Below, piece after piece: positions 34,833 through 43,168 of a DNA stretch of 64,000 nt; positions within the stretch are counted from its first letter, which is position 1, and every line of letters starts with the position of its first letter. The notes beneath the pieces are model-generated. The model made no database searches, was not told the DNA's origin, and worked only from the letters and a program-made list of their open reading frames with translations. Source of the DNA: CAVPHV01 sp963704825 (GTDB lineage: Bacteria; Actinomycetota; Acidimicrobiia; Spongiisociales; UBA5794). The translations under genes were made by a program, and so were the position numbers. The stretch lies in NCBI GenBank assembly GCA_963704825.1, contig CAVPHV010000014.1, positions 558,001 to 622,000 on the forward strand, read 5' to 3'.

Positions 34833-37349
34833 GTGACCACTGAAGCCGACTATCGCCTACCCCGCAATGTGATCCCGCGGCACTATCGGCTCAGGCTGGA
34901 ACCCGACCTCACCGAGTTCACGTTCTCAGGGCGCGAGGTCATTGAGGTAGCGGTGGTCGAATCCACCGCCCGCGTGGTTCTCAATGCCGTGAAACTCGCG
35001 GTCGACGCCGCCGCGATCAAGGGCGTCGGGGGTAGCGAGCTCGCCGCCACGGACATCGCGCTCGATGAGGATGCCGAAAGGCTGACCCTGACCTTCCCCG
35101 AAACGCTCGCTCCCGGCGACTACGAGCTCACCGTCTCGTTCCGCGGCACGCTGAACGATCAACTGCGCGGCTTTTACCGGTCAACCTTCAAGGACGATGC
35201 GGGCAACGACGCGGTAATCGCCACCACCCAGTTCGAGGCGACCGATGCCCGGCGCGCCTTCCCCTGCTGGGACGAACCGGACCTGAAGGCAACCTTCGGG
35301 GTCACCCTGATCGTGCCCGCCGGGTATGCCGCCATCTCCAACGGCCCCGAGGTCACCCGAAGCGACGCCGGGCCCGGCAAGGTCGCCGTTACATTCGCCG
35401 ACACCATGGTGATGTCGACCTACCTCGTTGCTTTCATCGTGGGTGAACTCGAAGCCACGGAGGCGGTCGACGCCGCAGGCGTGCCGCTGCGGGTCCTCAC
35501 CCCGCCGGGAAAGACTCACCTCGCCGACTTCGCCCTCGAAGCGGGTACCCATGCCCTCGGCTACTTCGCCAACTATTACGGCATTCCCTACCCGGGCGAC
35601 AAGGTCGACATGATCGCCATCCCCGATTTCGCTTGGGGAGCGATGGAGAACCTGGGGGCGATCACCTACCGCGAGTCGGCGCTGCTGGTCGATCCCGCCA
35701 CTGCCACCCGCACCGAACTCGAGCGGGTCGCTGGGGTCATCGCCCACGAACTCGCCCACATGTGGTTCGGTGATCTTGTCACGATGAAGTGGTGGAACGG
35801 CATCTGGCTGAATGAGGCGTTCGCCACCTTCATGGAGATGAAGTGCACGGAGGCCTTCCGGCCCGATTGGAAGATCTTCCTGGGCGCCGCTGCCGACCGT
35901 GCCGCCGCCATGGAGATCGACGCGCTCGCCACCACTCGCCCCGTCGAGTTTCCGGTGGCGTCTCCCGAAGAAGCCAACGCGATGTTCGACACTCTGACCT
36001 ACGAGAAAGGCTCGTCGGTGCTGCGGATGCTCGAGCAGTACATCGGTGAGGAGACGTTCCGCCGCGGCATCGGGTCGTACCTCGCCGATCATGCTTACGG
36101 CAACACCGTCACCGACGACCTGTGGGATGCGCTGGAACAAGCGTCGGGAGAGCCGGTGCGCGAGATCATGCACGGCTGGATCTACCAGGGTGGGTTCCCC
36201 CAGGTCAGGGTCGAGCCGGCCGGGGACCAGTGGGCTCTCCGCCAGGAGCAGTTCCGCTACCTGGGCGAAGGTGGCGGAGCCTGGAAGGTCCCGGTGCTCT
36301 ACGACGGGGCCGCCGGACGGAGCAGGGTCATCGTCGATGGACCGGTGATGATCGATCCGGGTCACGACGCCCTCGTCAATGCCGGCGGCTCTGGTTTCTA
36401 CCGGGTTCGCTACGCCCCCGAGCTACTCGAAGCCGTGGCCGGTCGACTAGGTGAGCTCGAGCCCGAGGAGCGCTACTCGGTCGTCGGTGATACCTGGGCC
36501 AACGTGCTCTCCGGCGAGGTGCCGGCGCAGGAATTCATCGAATTGGTTGGTGGTCTGTCCGAAGAGACCGAGCCTGCCGTCTGGCGAGTCGCCCTCACCG
36601 GTCTGGCGGAACTCGATCGGGTGGCGTCATCAGATGTGCAGCCTGCATTGCAGGCGTTCGTGCGCAGATTGGTTGCGCCGCAGGCCGACCGGCTCGGCTG
36701 GTCCCCGGAACCGGGGGAGGACGACCTGACGAGGGAACTGCGCGGTCTGATGCTGCGAGCCCGAGGCGGCCTCGGCGACGATCAGGACACTGTGGCCGAA
36801 GCAAGGGGTGTGCTCGAGCAGGCGTTCGAAGCCCCCGACACCGTTGATGGTGAGCTGGCGAGCGCGGCGCTCGCCATCGTCGCCGGGAACGGTGACAGCG
36901 ACGACTTTGCCCGCTTCCTCGAACTCCGCGCCGACGCCGCCACGCCACAGGACCAGGTCCGTTTCCTGCGGGCGGCGGCTGCCGTTCCCGACCAGGACAC
37001 GGCAGCCCAGCTCCTGGCGATGGTGGTGACCGGCGACATTCGGAGCCAGGATGCCTTTTGGCTCACCGCGCTGCTGCTGGGGCACAAGGACACCGGTGAC
37101 GCCTCCTGGAAGCAGGTCAAGGAGCAGTGGGACGAGGTCCTGGCCGTGATGCCGAAGCAGAACCTGCGGCGCATGTTCGACCTCATCCAGTACCGCTCCG
37201 AGCCCGAGGTGGCCGCCGATATCAAGGCGTGGCTCGAGGCGCATCCGGTCGCCGGCTTCGAGCGCCATATGGCCCAACAGATGGAACGCCTCGACGTGCG
37301 GGTCGGGCTCCGGGAGAGGGAGTCCGACCGCATCGAGCAGGCCTTCTAA
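34833..37349 (+). CDS. M1 family aminopeptidase
   Basis: 838-aa zinc aminopeptidase of the puromycin-sensitive/ERAP type. The exopeptidase motif GAMEN (~269-273) and the zinc site HELAH (His305, His309) with NEAF Glu328 are intact. The region between follows the family order, with an N-terminal beta sandwich (~1-200), catalytic domain and a C-terminal ERAP1-like helical domain (from ~500). It has no signal peptide, so it is probably cytoplasmic and recycles peptides. The GTG start at 34833 sits behind AGGAG. A 15-bp inverted repeat follows immediately after the stop. Confidence 0.92.
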   Translation: MTTEADYRLPRNVIPRHYRLRLEPDLTEFTFSGREVIEVAVVESTARVVLNAVKLAVDAAAIKGVGGSELAATDIALDEDAERLTLTFPETLAPGDYELTVSFRGTLNDQLRGFYRSTFKDDAGNDAVIATTQFEATDARRAFPCWDEPDLKATFGVTLIVPAGYAAISNGPEVTRSDAGPGKVAVTFADTMVMSTYLVAFIVGELEATEAVDAAGVPLRVLTPPGKTHLADFALEAGTHALGYFANYYGIPYPGDKVDMIAIPDFAWGAMENLGAITYRESALLVDPATATRTELERVAGVIAHELAHMWFGDLVTMKWWNGIWLNEAFATFMEMKCTEAFRPDWKIFLGAAADRAAAMEIDALATTRPVEFPVASPEEANAMFDTLTYEKGSSVLRMLEQYIGEETFRRGIGSYLADHAYGNTVTDDLWDALEQASGEPVREIMHGWIYQGGFPQVRVEPAGDQWALRQEQFRYLGEGGGAWKVPVLYDGAAGRSRVIVDGPVMIDPGHDALVNAGGSGFYRVRYAPELLEAVAGRLGELEPEERYSVVGDTWANVLSGEVPAQEFIELVGGLSEETEPAVWRVALTGLAELDRVASSDVQPALQAFVRRLVAPQADRLGWSPEPGEDDLTRELRGLMLRARGGLGDDQDTVAEARGVLEQAFEAPDTVDGELASAALAIVAGNGDSDDFARFLELRADAATPQDQVRFLRAAAAVPDQDTAAQLLAMVVTGDIRSQDAFWLTALLLGHKDTGDASWKQVKEQWDEVLAVMPKQNLRRMFDLIQYRSEPEVAADIKAWLEAHPVAGFERHMAQQMERLDVRVGLRERESDRIEQAF

Positions 37350-37405
37350 CCCGTTCTTGCGTGGCTCGGGTACCAGGAACCGCGCCTCAACCACGCAAGA
37401 ACGGG
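37350..37405. terminator. 15-bp inverted repeat between convergent genes
   Basis: cccgttcttgcgtgg (37350-37364) pairs perfectly with ccacgcaagaacggg (37391-37405), leaving a 26-nt loop. It begins with the base after the M1 peptidase stop and ends just before the convergent deaminase stop. Most likely a bidirectional terminator, although the loop is long. Confidence 0.6.
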
Positions 37406-37406
37406 A

Positions 37407-37859
37407 TTACTCACCGATGTCTTCGTTCCAGAGGGCGGGGTTGGCGGCGATGAAGTCTTCCATCAGGGAGCGGCAGGTGGGGTCATCGCGGATCTCGAGG
37501 TTGACGCCGCGCGAGCGGACGTAGTCCTCGGGTCCCTGGAAGGTGGCGTTCTCCCCGACGACGACCCGGGGGATCTCGTAGAGCAAGACCGCCCCGCTGC
37601 ACATGTCGCACGGCGACAGCGTGGAGTACAGCACGCAGCGGCGGTAGGTGGCCGCGGGGAGGCGGCCGGCGTTTTCGAGGCAATCCATCTCGGCGTGGAG
37701 CACGGGGCTTCCCTGCTGCACACGCCGATTGTGGCCGCGGCCGATGATCTCGCCGTCAACGACGAGCACCGATCCGATCGGGATTCCACCTTCGTCGCGA
37801 CCGAGGCGGGCTTCGGCGATTGCGGCTTCGAGGAATGGGTCCGGTTCATGATCGCTCAT
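37407..37859 (-). CDS. Cytosine deaminase-like (yeast Fcy1 type) zinc deaminase
   Basis: 150-aa CDA-fold deaminase. Zinc ligands and catalytic Glu are in LHAEMDCLENAGRL (HxE) and TLSPCDMCSGAVL (PCxxC). Further stretches follow yeast cytosine deaminase closely as I recall it: IPIGSVLVVDGEIIGRGHN, PRVVVGENATFQG, and the terminal WNEDIGE. Reaction by family: cytosine plus water to uracil plus ammonia, a pyrimidine salvage step. The ATG at 37859 is preceded by TACGCT at 7 nt. It lies 26 bp downstream of a nitrobindin gene on the same strand. Confidence 0.8.
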   Translation of the reverse strand: MSDHEPDPFLEAAIAEARLGRDEGGIPIGSVLVVDGEIIGRGHNRRVQQGSPVLHAEMDCLENAGRLPAATYRRCVLYSTLSPCDMCSGAVLLYEIPRVVVGENATFQGPEDYVRSRGVNLEIRDDPTCRSLMEDFIAANPALWNEDIGE

Positions 37860-37866
37860 GGCATCC

Positions 37867-37872
37867 AGCGTA
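37867..37872 (-). promoter_or_regulatory. -10 element of a leaderless promoter, deaminase gene
   Basis: TACGCT on the minus strand, seven bases, then the ATG at 37859. It lies in the 26-bp gap after the nitrobindin gene, suggesting an independent transcript. Confidence 0.45.
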
Positions 37873-37885
37873 CCGGCCGCGCTCG

Positions 37886-38368
37886 TCAGGTTTGGCGGCG
37901 CAGCGTTGCAGTGAGGTGGATCTGGCTGGCTTGCCCGACGGCGGCCATCCAGAGTTCGTAGCGCAGCTCTTGATCGACAACCACAAGCCTCCGTTCCACC
38001 GAGCGGACCTCTTTGGCGGTTGGGGTGGCGGCAACGGTGGTGGTCTCCAGGCGCACCGAGGTGCCGTCGATCTTCCCCGCATGGACCTCGACGACGCCGG
38101 TCGGCATGGCGACGACGGCTTCGGCCCGGCCCGGACCCGCGGCGCGGAAGTAGCCGGTCTCGGTATGAAGTGGCGACCCGGCTTCCGGGTGGTCCCCGGT
38201 GCGCCACGTGCGTTGGGTGTACGCCAGGAACGGTTTGTCCGGCGGCGCCACGATGGTGATCTCCTCGCCGTAGGTGAAGTCGGCGATGGTCGGGTACTCG
38301 CCGCGACCCTCCCCGTTCCAGGTGCCGATGAGGAAGGCCAGTGGGGCAATGTCGGGGTGAACGGTCAT
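37886..38368 (-). CDS. Nitrobindin-like heme-binding beta-barrel protein
   Basis: 160-aa protein of the nitrobindin (former DUF1794) family. It has the diagnostic LIGTWNGEGRGEYP near the N-terminus and a C-terminal strand with QIHLTATLRR that carries the axial heme His. Nitrobindins bind ferric heme and act on NO or peroxynitrite in the proteins studied. The ATG at 38368 has TACACT 6 nt upstream; the earlier ATG at 38392 adds eight residues with no signal. It is divergent from hutG. Confidence 0.85.
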   Translation of the reverse strand: MTVHPDIAPLAFLIGTWNGEGRGEYPTIADFTYGEEITIVAPPDKPFLAYTQRTWRTGDHPEAGSPLHTETGYFRAAGPGRAEAVVAMPTGVVEVHAGKIDGTSVRLETTTVAATPTAKEVRSVERRLVVVDQELRYELWMAAVGQASQIHLTATLRRQT

Positions 38369-38374
38369 GGGGCA

Positions 38375-38380
38375 AGTGTA
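38375..38380 (-). promoter_or_regulatory. -10 element of a leaderless promoter, nitrobindin gene
   Basis: TACACT on the minus strand followed by TGCCCC and the ATG at 38368. This spacing helps choose that start over the one 24 bp upstream. Confidence 0.5.
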
Positions 38381-38420
38381 CGAGGCACCCATGCGAGGTG
38401 TCGGTCCGGTCCCCGCTCGG

Positions 38421-38426
38421 TAGGCT
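38421..38426 (+). promoter_or_regulatory. -10 element of a leaderless promoter, hutG
   Basis: TAGGCT, eight pyrimidine bases (TCCCTCCC), then the ATG at 38435. No Shine-Dalgarno is present. Confidence 0.5.
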
Positions 38427-38434
38427 TCCCTCCC

Positions 38435-39349
38435 ATGCTGTTTGATGATCCGTCCTGGTTGCGAGCGTCCGATTGGCTCGCCCGCGGCGCGGACCAGCCG
38501 GATGTGGCGATCATCGGCGTTCCTACCTCCGTTGGGTCGATTTCGCCGTCCGAAGCCTGGCGCACCCCGGGGCGGCTTCGTGAGGTCATCGCCGGGTTCT
38601 CGCCCTATGACGGCGAAACCGAGACGGACCTGACCTCGCTGGCTGTGGCCGATCTCGGGGATTGGCCGGTCGCCGACACCGGCCTCGACGCGATGATCGC
38701 CACCGTCGCCGGCTGCGCCGCCGAGCTACCCGCCGGCCCGCGCTACACCTTTGTGGGCGGCGACAACGCCATCACCCGCCCCTTGGTCGCCGGCGTTGCC
38801 GGCGCTCACCTGGCGGAGGTCGGCGTCCTCACCTTCGATGCCCATCACGATGTGCGCCTGCTCGACGCCGGCCCCCGCAACGGGACCCCGATTCGCGGCT
38901 TGATCGCCGACGGACTCCCCGGTCACCACGTGCACCAGATCGGCATCCACTCCTTCGCCAACTCCCGCCCCTATCGAGAATGGTGCGACGAACAGGGCAT
39001 CGCCATCACCACCATGGCGGAGGTCGACGCGGCAGGAATCGAGGACGTTGTCTCGCGGGCTCTGGGAGAACTGGCTGCCACCTGTGAGTGGATCCACGTC
39101 GACTTCGATATCGACGTCCTCGACCGGGCCTTTGCTCCGGGCTGCCCGGGGGCCAGGCCCGGAGGGATGACGCCGCGTCAGCTGGCCGCCGCGGCTCGGC
39201 TTTGTGGCCGGCACCCCCAGGTGCGCACCGCCGATTTCGTTGAAGTCGATCCAAGCGCCGATCGAGATGACCTGACCATGATGGCCCTGGCCGGGACGCT
39301 GTTGGCGTTTCTGTCGGGAGCGGCCCAATTGAATGAGAGTGAGGGGTGA
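38435..39349 (+). CDS. hutG: Formimidoylglutamase-like ureohydrolase (HutG)
   Basis: 304-aa arginase/agmatinase-fold enzyme. Metal motifs are FDAHHDVR (Asp135, His137, Asp139) and HVDFDIDVLDRAFAPG. The first metal motif, normally GGDH, reads GGDN (108-111), replacing a usual Mn-ligand His by Asn. The gene is followed directly by hutH, so hydrolysis of N-formimidoyl-glutamate to glutamate and formamide is the natural reading. Other ureohydrolase substrates are not excluded. The ATG at 38435 starts a leaderless transcript; the open frame further upstream overlaps the divergent nitrobindin gene. Confidence 0.8.
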   Translation: MLFDDPSWLRASDWLARGADQPDVAIIGVPTSVGSISPSEAWRTPGRLREVIAGFSPYDGETETDLTSLAVADLGDWPVADTGLDAMIATVAGCAAELPAGPRYTFVGGDNAITRPLVAGVAGAHLAEVGVLTFDAHHDVRLLDAGPRNGTPIRGLIADGLPGHHVHQIGIHSFANSRPYREWCDEQGIAITTMAEVDAAGIEDVVSRALGELAATCEWIHVDFDIDVLDRAFAPGCPGARPGGMTPRQLAAAARLCGRHPQVRTADFVEVDPSADRDDLTMMALAGTLLAFLSGAAQLNESEG

Positions 39350-40861
39350 ATGCGCACCGTTGTCGTTGATGGTGGACCGCTGTCGGTTGACGATGTCGTC
39401 GCCGTAGCCGGCAAGCGCGCCGCGGTGGAGCTCGGTTCGGGGCTGTCGGAGCGGATGGCACCGGCCCGTCAACTGGTCGAGGAGGTGGTCACCGAGGGAC
39501 GCACCGTCTATGGGATCACGACCGGCTTTGGCGCCCTCGCCTCAACCCACATCGACCCGGCCAAGGCGGCGCGACTCCAGGTTGGCCTGGTGCGCAGCCA
39601 CGCCGCCGGCGTCGGCGCAGCGCTGCCCGACGAAGTGGTGCGCGCCATGTTGTTACTGCGAGCCCGCACCTTGGCTCAGGGACACTCCGGCGTGAGGTAC
39701 GCCGTCGTGGCACGGCTGATTGACTTGCTCGAGCGAGACCTGCTCCCGGTGGTGCCCGGTCAGGGATCGGTGGGGGCATCGGGCGACCTGGCTCCGTTCG
39801 CCCACCTCGCCCTGCCGCTGATCGGCGAGGGTCTGCTGCGCCACAATGGGGAAATCGCCCCGGCGGGCGAGATGCTGGCCGCCCATGGCCTCGAGCCCAT
39901 CGTGCTGCAGGCCAAGGAGGGTTTGTCGCTCCTCAACGGGACGGAGGGAATGCTGTCGCTCGGGACGCTGGCACTGCATCGCGCCCGGCAACTCGCCGCC
40001 GTGGCCGACCTGGCGTGTGCCATGTCCGTCGAGGCGCTGCTCGGCTCATCCCGACCCTTCGATCCCCGCATCCACGCCCTGCGCCCCCATCCCGGTCAAG
40101 TGGCCTCCGCGGCGCGGATTGCCCGACTCATCGACGGGTCCTCGATTGTGGCGAGTCACGCCGACGACTTCGTTCATGCGGTCCAGGACGCCTACAGCTT
40201 GCGGTGCGCTCCCCAGGTCCACGGGGCCGCTCGGGACACGTTCACCTTTGCCGCCGGTGTATTCGCCACCGAACTCGGCGCGGTGACCGACAACCCGATT
40301 GTGTTTTCCGCGACCGGTGATGTCGTGTCGGGCGGCAACTTCCACGGACAGCCGTTGGCGTTTGCGATGGACTTCATGGCCATAGCCGTCACTGAACTGG
40401 GGTCGATCTCGGAGCGCCGCACCGACCGGATCCTCGACCCAGATCGATCCGGGGGATTGCCCCCGTTCCTCGCAGCCGAGCCGGGCCTCAACTCCGGCTA
40501 TATGCTCGCCCAGTACACCGCAGCGGCGTTGGTCGCCGAGAACCGGGTGCTCTCGCACCCTGCGTCGGTTGAGTCGATCCCCACCTCGGGCCTGCAAGAG
40601 GACCACGTCTCCATGGGTTGGGGAGCCGGACGCAAGTTGCTCGACGTCATCGCCAATACGGAGCATGTCCTGGCCGTCGAACTGCTCTGTGCCGCCCAAG
40701 GTATCGAATGCCGGACTCCACTGCGACCGGCCGCCGCGACGGCGGCGGCCCTTGCCGTCATCCGCGGGGTCGTGCCGCCATTGACCGACGATCGCCCGAT
40801 CGGATCCGAGATCGAGGCCGTCGCGGCGCTCATCGCCGCCGGCGGTTTCGACGCCGACTGA
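39350..40861 (+). CDS. hutH: Histidine ammonia-lyase
   Basis: 503-aa MIO-type lyase converting histidine to urocanate and ammonia. The MIO-forming triad Ala143-Ser144-Gly145 lies in GSVGASGDLAPFAHLALPLI. The N-terminal active-site motif is YGITTGFGALAS, and QDAYSLRC and the C-terminal SxPTSGLQEDHVSMG stretch (here SIPTSGLQEDHVSMGWGAG) are typical. ATG follows the hutG stop with no gap (TGAATG), so the two are co-translated. Length matches the family. Confidence 0.93.
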   Translation: MRTVVVDGGPLSVDDVVAVAGKRAAVELGSGLSERMAPARQLVEEVVTEGRTVYGITTGFGALASTHIDPAKAARLQVGLVRSHAAGVGAALPDEVVRAMLLLRARTLAQGHSGVRYAVVARLIDLLERDLLPVVPGQGSVGASGDLAPFAHLALPLIGEGLLRHNGEIAPAGEMLAAHGLEPIVLQAKEGLSLLNGTEGMLSLGTLALHRARQLAAVADLACAMSVEALLGSSRPFDPRIHALRPHPGQVASAARIARLIDGSSIVASHADDFVHAVQDAYSLRCAPQVHGAARDTFTFAAGVFATELGAVTDNPIVFSATGDVVSGGNFHGQPLAFAMDFMAIAVTELGSISERRTDRILDPDRSGGLPPFLAAEPGLNSGYMLAQYTAAALVAENRVLSHPASVESIPTSGLQEDHVSMGWGAGRKLLDVIANTEHVLAVELLCAAQGIECRTPLRPAAATAAALAVIRGVVPPLTDDRPIGSEIEAVAALIAAGGFDAD

Positions 40862-40948
40862 GCGGCCCACCCGCCGGGAGGTGACACGGGCCCTCGAGCG
40901 TGTGGCGTACAATGGCCATTCGCAGGAACCGCGACTTGGAGAAATCAC

Positions 40949-41233
40949 ATGGCTTTGATGGATACGTTGAAGAAGTGGCTCGGCACCGCCAAAGAGCAGG
41001 CCGGCGACTTGTCCGAGAAGGCCAAGCCCATGGTGGAGAAGGGTAAGGAAGCCGCCGCCGACGCTTGGGTCAAAGGCAAAGACGTCGCGGGTGATCTGTC
41101 GGAGAAGGCAAAGCCGATGGTGGAGAAGGGTAAGGAAGCCGCCACCGAGGTTTGGGACAAAACCAAGGATACGGCAGGCGACCTCAAGGACAAGGCTGCA
41201 AGCGGGTCAGACGACACCGCCGACAAGAGCTGA
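40949..41233 (+). CDS. Small LEA-like repeat protein
   Basis: 94-aa, Lys/Ala/Glu-rich, hydrophilic protein predicted as amphipathic helix. A stretch AGDLSEKAKPMVEKGKEAA occurs twice (about residues 18-36 and 47-65), with near-identical DNA. The composition resembles late-embryogenesis-abundant or apolipophorin-like desiccation and stress proteins. No signal peptide. ATG follows TTGGAG. A strong intrinsic terminator follows, so it is probably monocistronic. Confidence 0.75.
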   Translation: MALMDTLKKWLGTAKEQAGDLSEKAKPMVEKGKEAAADAWVKGKDVAGDLSEKAKPMVEKGKEAATEVWDKTKDTAGDLKDKAASGSDDTADKS

Positions 41234-41253
41234 TCTTCGGGTTCTCACCACTG

Positions 41254-41281
41254 AAAACCGCCGGGCGTGCCCGGCGGTTTT
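41254..41281 (+). terminator. Intrinsic terminator after the LEA-like gene
   Basis: Perfect 13-bp stem aaaaccgccgggc (41254-41266) with gcccggcggtttt (41269-41281), followed by a T-rich tail. The best rho-independent terminator in the window. Confidence 0.85.
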
Positions 41282-41365
41282 CTACTTAGAGAGGCCGCTA
41301 TAGCCCCGTCTAACATGGCTCACGGAGAACCCAGCCCGCACGGCCTGGCCCAGAAAGGCGTACCC

Positions 41366-43162
41366 ATGAGCGACTTCATTGCGAAGTTCCCCACCCTGCT
41401 CGACATCTACACCAACAGCATCGAGCAATTCGCCAGTCGCCCGCTGTTTGGCACCAAGCGTGGCGAGACCTGGGAATGGACCACCTACAGCGAATTTGGC
41501 GAAATGGTCGACAACACCCGCTCCGGTCTGGCCGGTCTCGGCATCGGCTTGGGCGACAAGGTGGCCATCATTTCGGACAATCGCGAGGAGTGGGCCGTGG
41601 TGGCCTACGCCGCCTACGGGCTGGGAGCCGCCGTCGTTCCCATGTACGAGGCGCAAACGACGGAGAACTGGGCGTTCGTGCTCGGAGACTCGGATTCTCG
41701 GGCGGTGTTTGTGTCGACTCCCGACGTCGCGGAGCGCCTCGACACGGTGCGCGGGTCCATCGACGGGCTCGAGTACCTGTTTGTGATGGAAGGCAGGGCA
41801 TCCGAGGACTGGGGCGCTCTCGCCGACCTCCAGGAAACCGGCTCGAAGTTGCCCGTGGGCCTATCCGATGTCGGCGAGGATCAGATCGCCGGCTTTGTCT
41901 ACACGTCGGGGACGACCGGTAAGCCAAAGGGCGTGCTGCTTTCCCACAAGAACCTCGCCTACAACGTGAGTGCGATCACCGACGTCTTCCCGCTCGAACC
42001 CACCGACCGGACCCTCTCGTTCCTCCCGTGGGCCCATGCGTTTGGGCAAACCGTTGAACTCCACACCGCCATATCGCAAGGAATGTCGACGGCGTTTGCC
42101 ACGTCCGTGGCGGAGATCACGTCCAACCTGCCCGAGGTCAAGCCGACGATGTTGGTGAGTGTGCCGACCATCTTCGGGCGCATCTATACCGGGCTCAACA
42201 AGCGAATGGCCGAGGGAAGCTCCGTCCAGAAGAGGATCTTCGATCAAGCCATGAGCAACGCCACGAAGCGGCGCAACCTGGCCGAGCAGGGCAAGTCGAG
42301 TTGGGTCGTCGACATGCAGCAGAACCTGTTCGACAAGCTCGTCTTCAGCAAGGTTCGCGCCGGCCTCGGCGGCAACCTCACCTATGCAATCAGTGGGGGC
42401 GCCGCCATCCCGGTTGAGGTGGCCAGGTTCATCGACAACCTCGGCGTCACCGTCTACGAGGGGTACGGCCTCTCGGAGACGTCGCCGATTGCGACGGCCA
42501 ACTGGCCGGGCTCCCGCAAGATCGGCTCCGTCGGCAAGCCCATCCCAGGCACATCGGTCAGCCTCGACACTGCGGCCAGCGCCGACGAGCGCGATGGCGA
42601 GATCGTCATCCACGGCCACAATGTGATGCAGGGCTACCACAACCGTCCTGAGGAGAACGCCAAGGTGTTCACCGACGACGGCGGGTTCCGCAGCGGCGAC
42701 CTCGGTCGTATCGATGATGATGGCTTCCTGTTCATCACCGGCCGGGTGAAGGAGCAGTACAAGCTCGAGAACGGCAAGTATGTCGTGCCGACGCCGATCG
42801 AAGAGAAGATTGGTCTGTCCGCCTACATCGCCAACGTCATGGTGTACGGGGACAACAAGCCGTTCAACGTCGCCGTGATTGTGCCGGACGCCCCGGCCGT
42901 CGAAGAGTGGGCGGCGGCTGAAGGCATCGAGTTCGAGGACTTCGAAGGCCTCGTGAAGGATTCCCGGGTGCATCAGTTGATCGGCGATGAGGTCGACAAA
43001 GCCATGGCCGACGTCAAGGGATACGAAAAGGTGCGTGCTTTTGTCGTGGCTCCTGAGGACTTCACCACCGAGAACGGGATGCTGACCCCGACGCTCAAAG
43101 TGAAGCGCCGCATCGTGATCGATCACTACGGCGACGAGATCCAGGCCCTCTACGCCGAGTAG
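41366..43162 (+). CDS. Long-chain fatty-acid-CoA ligase (AMP-forming)
   Basis: 598-aa adenylate-forming enzyme that activates fatty acids to acyl-CoA. The P-loop AMP-binding motif is FVYTSGTTGKPKGVLLSHKN. Others are GYGLSETSPIAT, the hinge SGDLGRIDDDGFLFITGR, and the C-terminal KLENGKYVVPTPIEEKI typical of long-chain AMP-dependent ligases. The ATG at 41366 lies behind AAAGG and gives MSDFIAKFPTLLDIY. An ATG at 41315 is an alternative with a poor extension. A GTG gene starts 6 bp after the stop. Confidence 0.9.
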   Translation: MSDFIAKFPTLLDIYTNSIEQFASRPLFGTKRGETWEWTTYSEFGEMVDNTRSGLAGLGIGLGDKVAIISDNREEWAVVAYAAYGLGAAVVPMYEAQTTENWAFVLGDSDSRAVFVSTPDVAERLDTVRGSIDGLEYLFVMEGRASEDWGALADLQETGSKLPVGLSDVGEDQIAGFVYTSGTTGKPKGVLLSHKNLAYNVSAITDVFPLEPTDRTLSFLPWAHAFGQTVELHTAISQGMSTAFATSVAEITSNLPEVKPTMLVSVPTIFGRIYTGLNKRMAEGSSVQKRIFDQAMSNATKRRNLAEQGKSSWVVDMQQNLFDKLVFSKVRAGLGGNLTYAISGGAAIPVEVARFIDNLGVTVYEGYGLSETSPIATANWPGSRKIGSVGKPIPGTSVSLDTAASADERDGEIVIHGHNVMQGYHNRPEENAKVFTDDGGFRSGDLGRIDDDGFLFITGRVKEQYKLENGKYVVPTPIEEKIGLSAYIANVMVYGDNKPFNVAVIVPDAPAVEEWAAAEGIEFEDFEGLVKDSRVHQLIGDEVDKAMADVKGYEKVRAFVVAPEDFTTENGMLTPTLKVKRRIVIDHYGDEIQALYAE

Positions 43163-43168
43163 GGGAGC

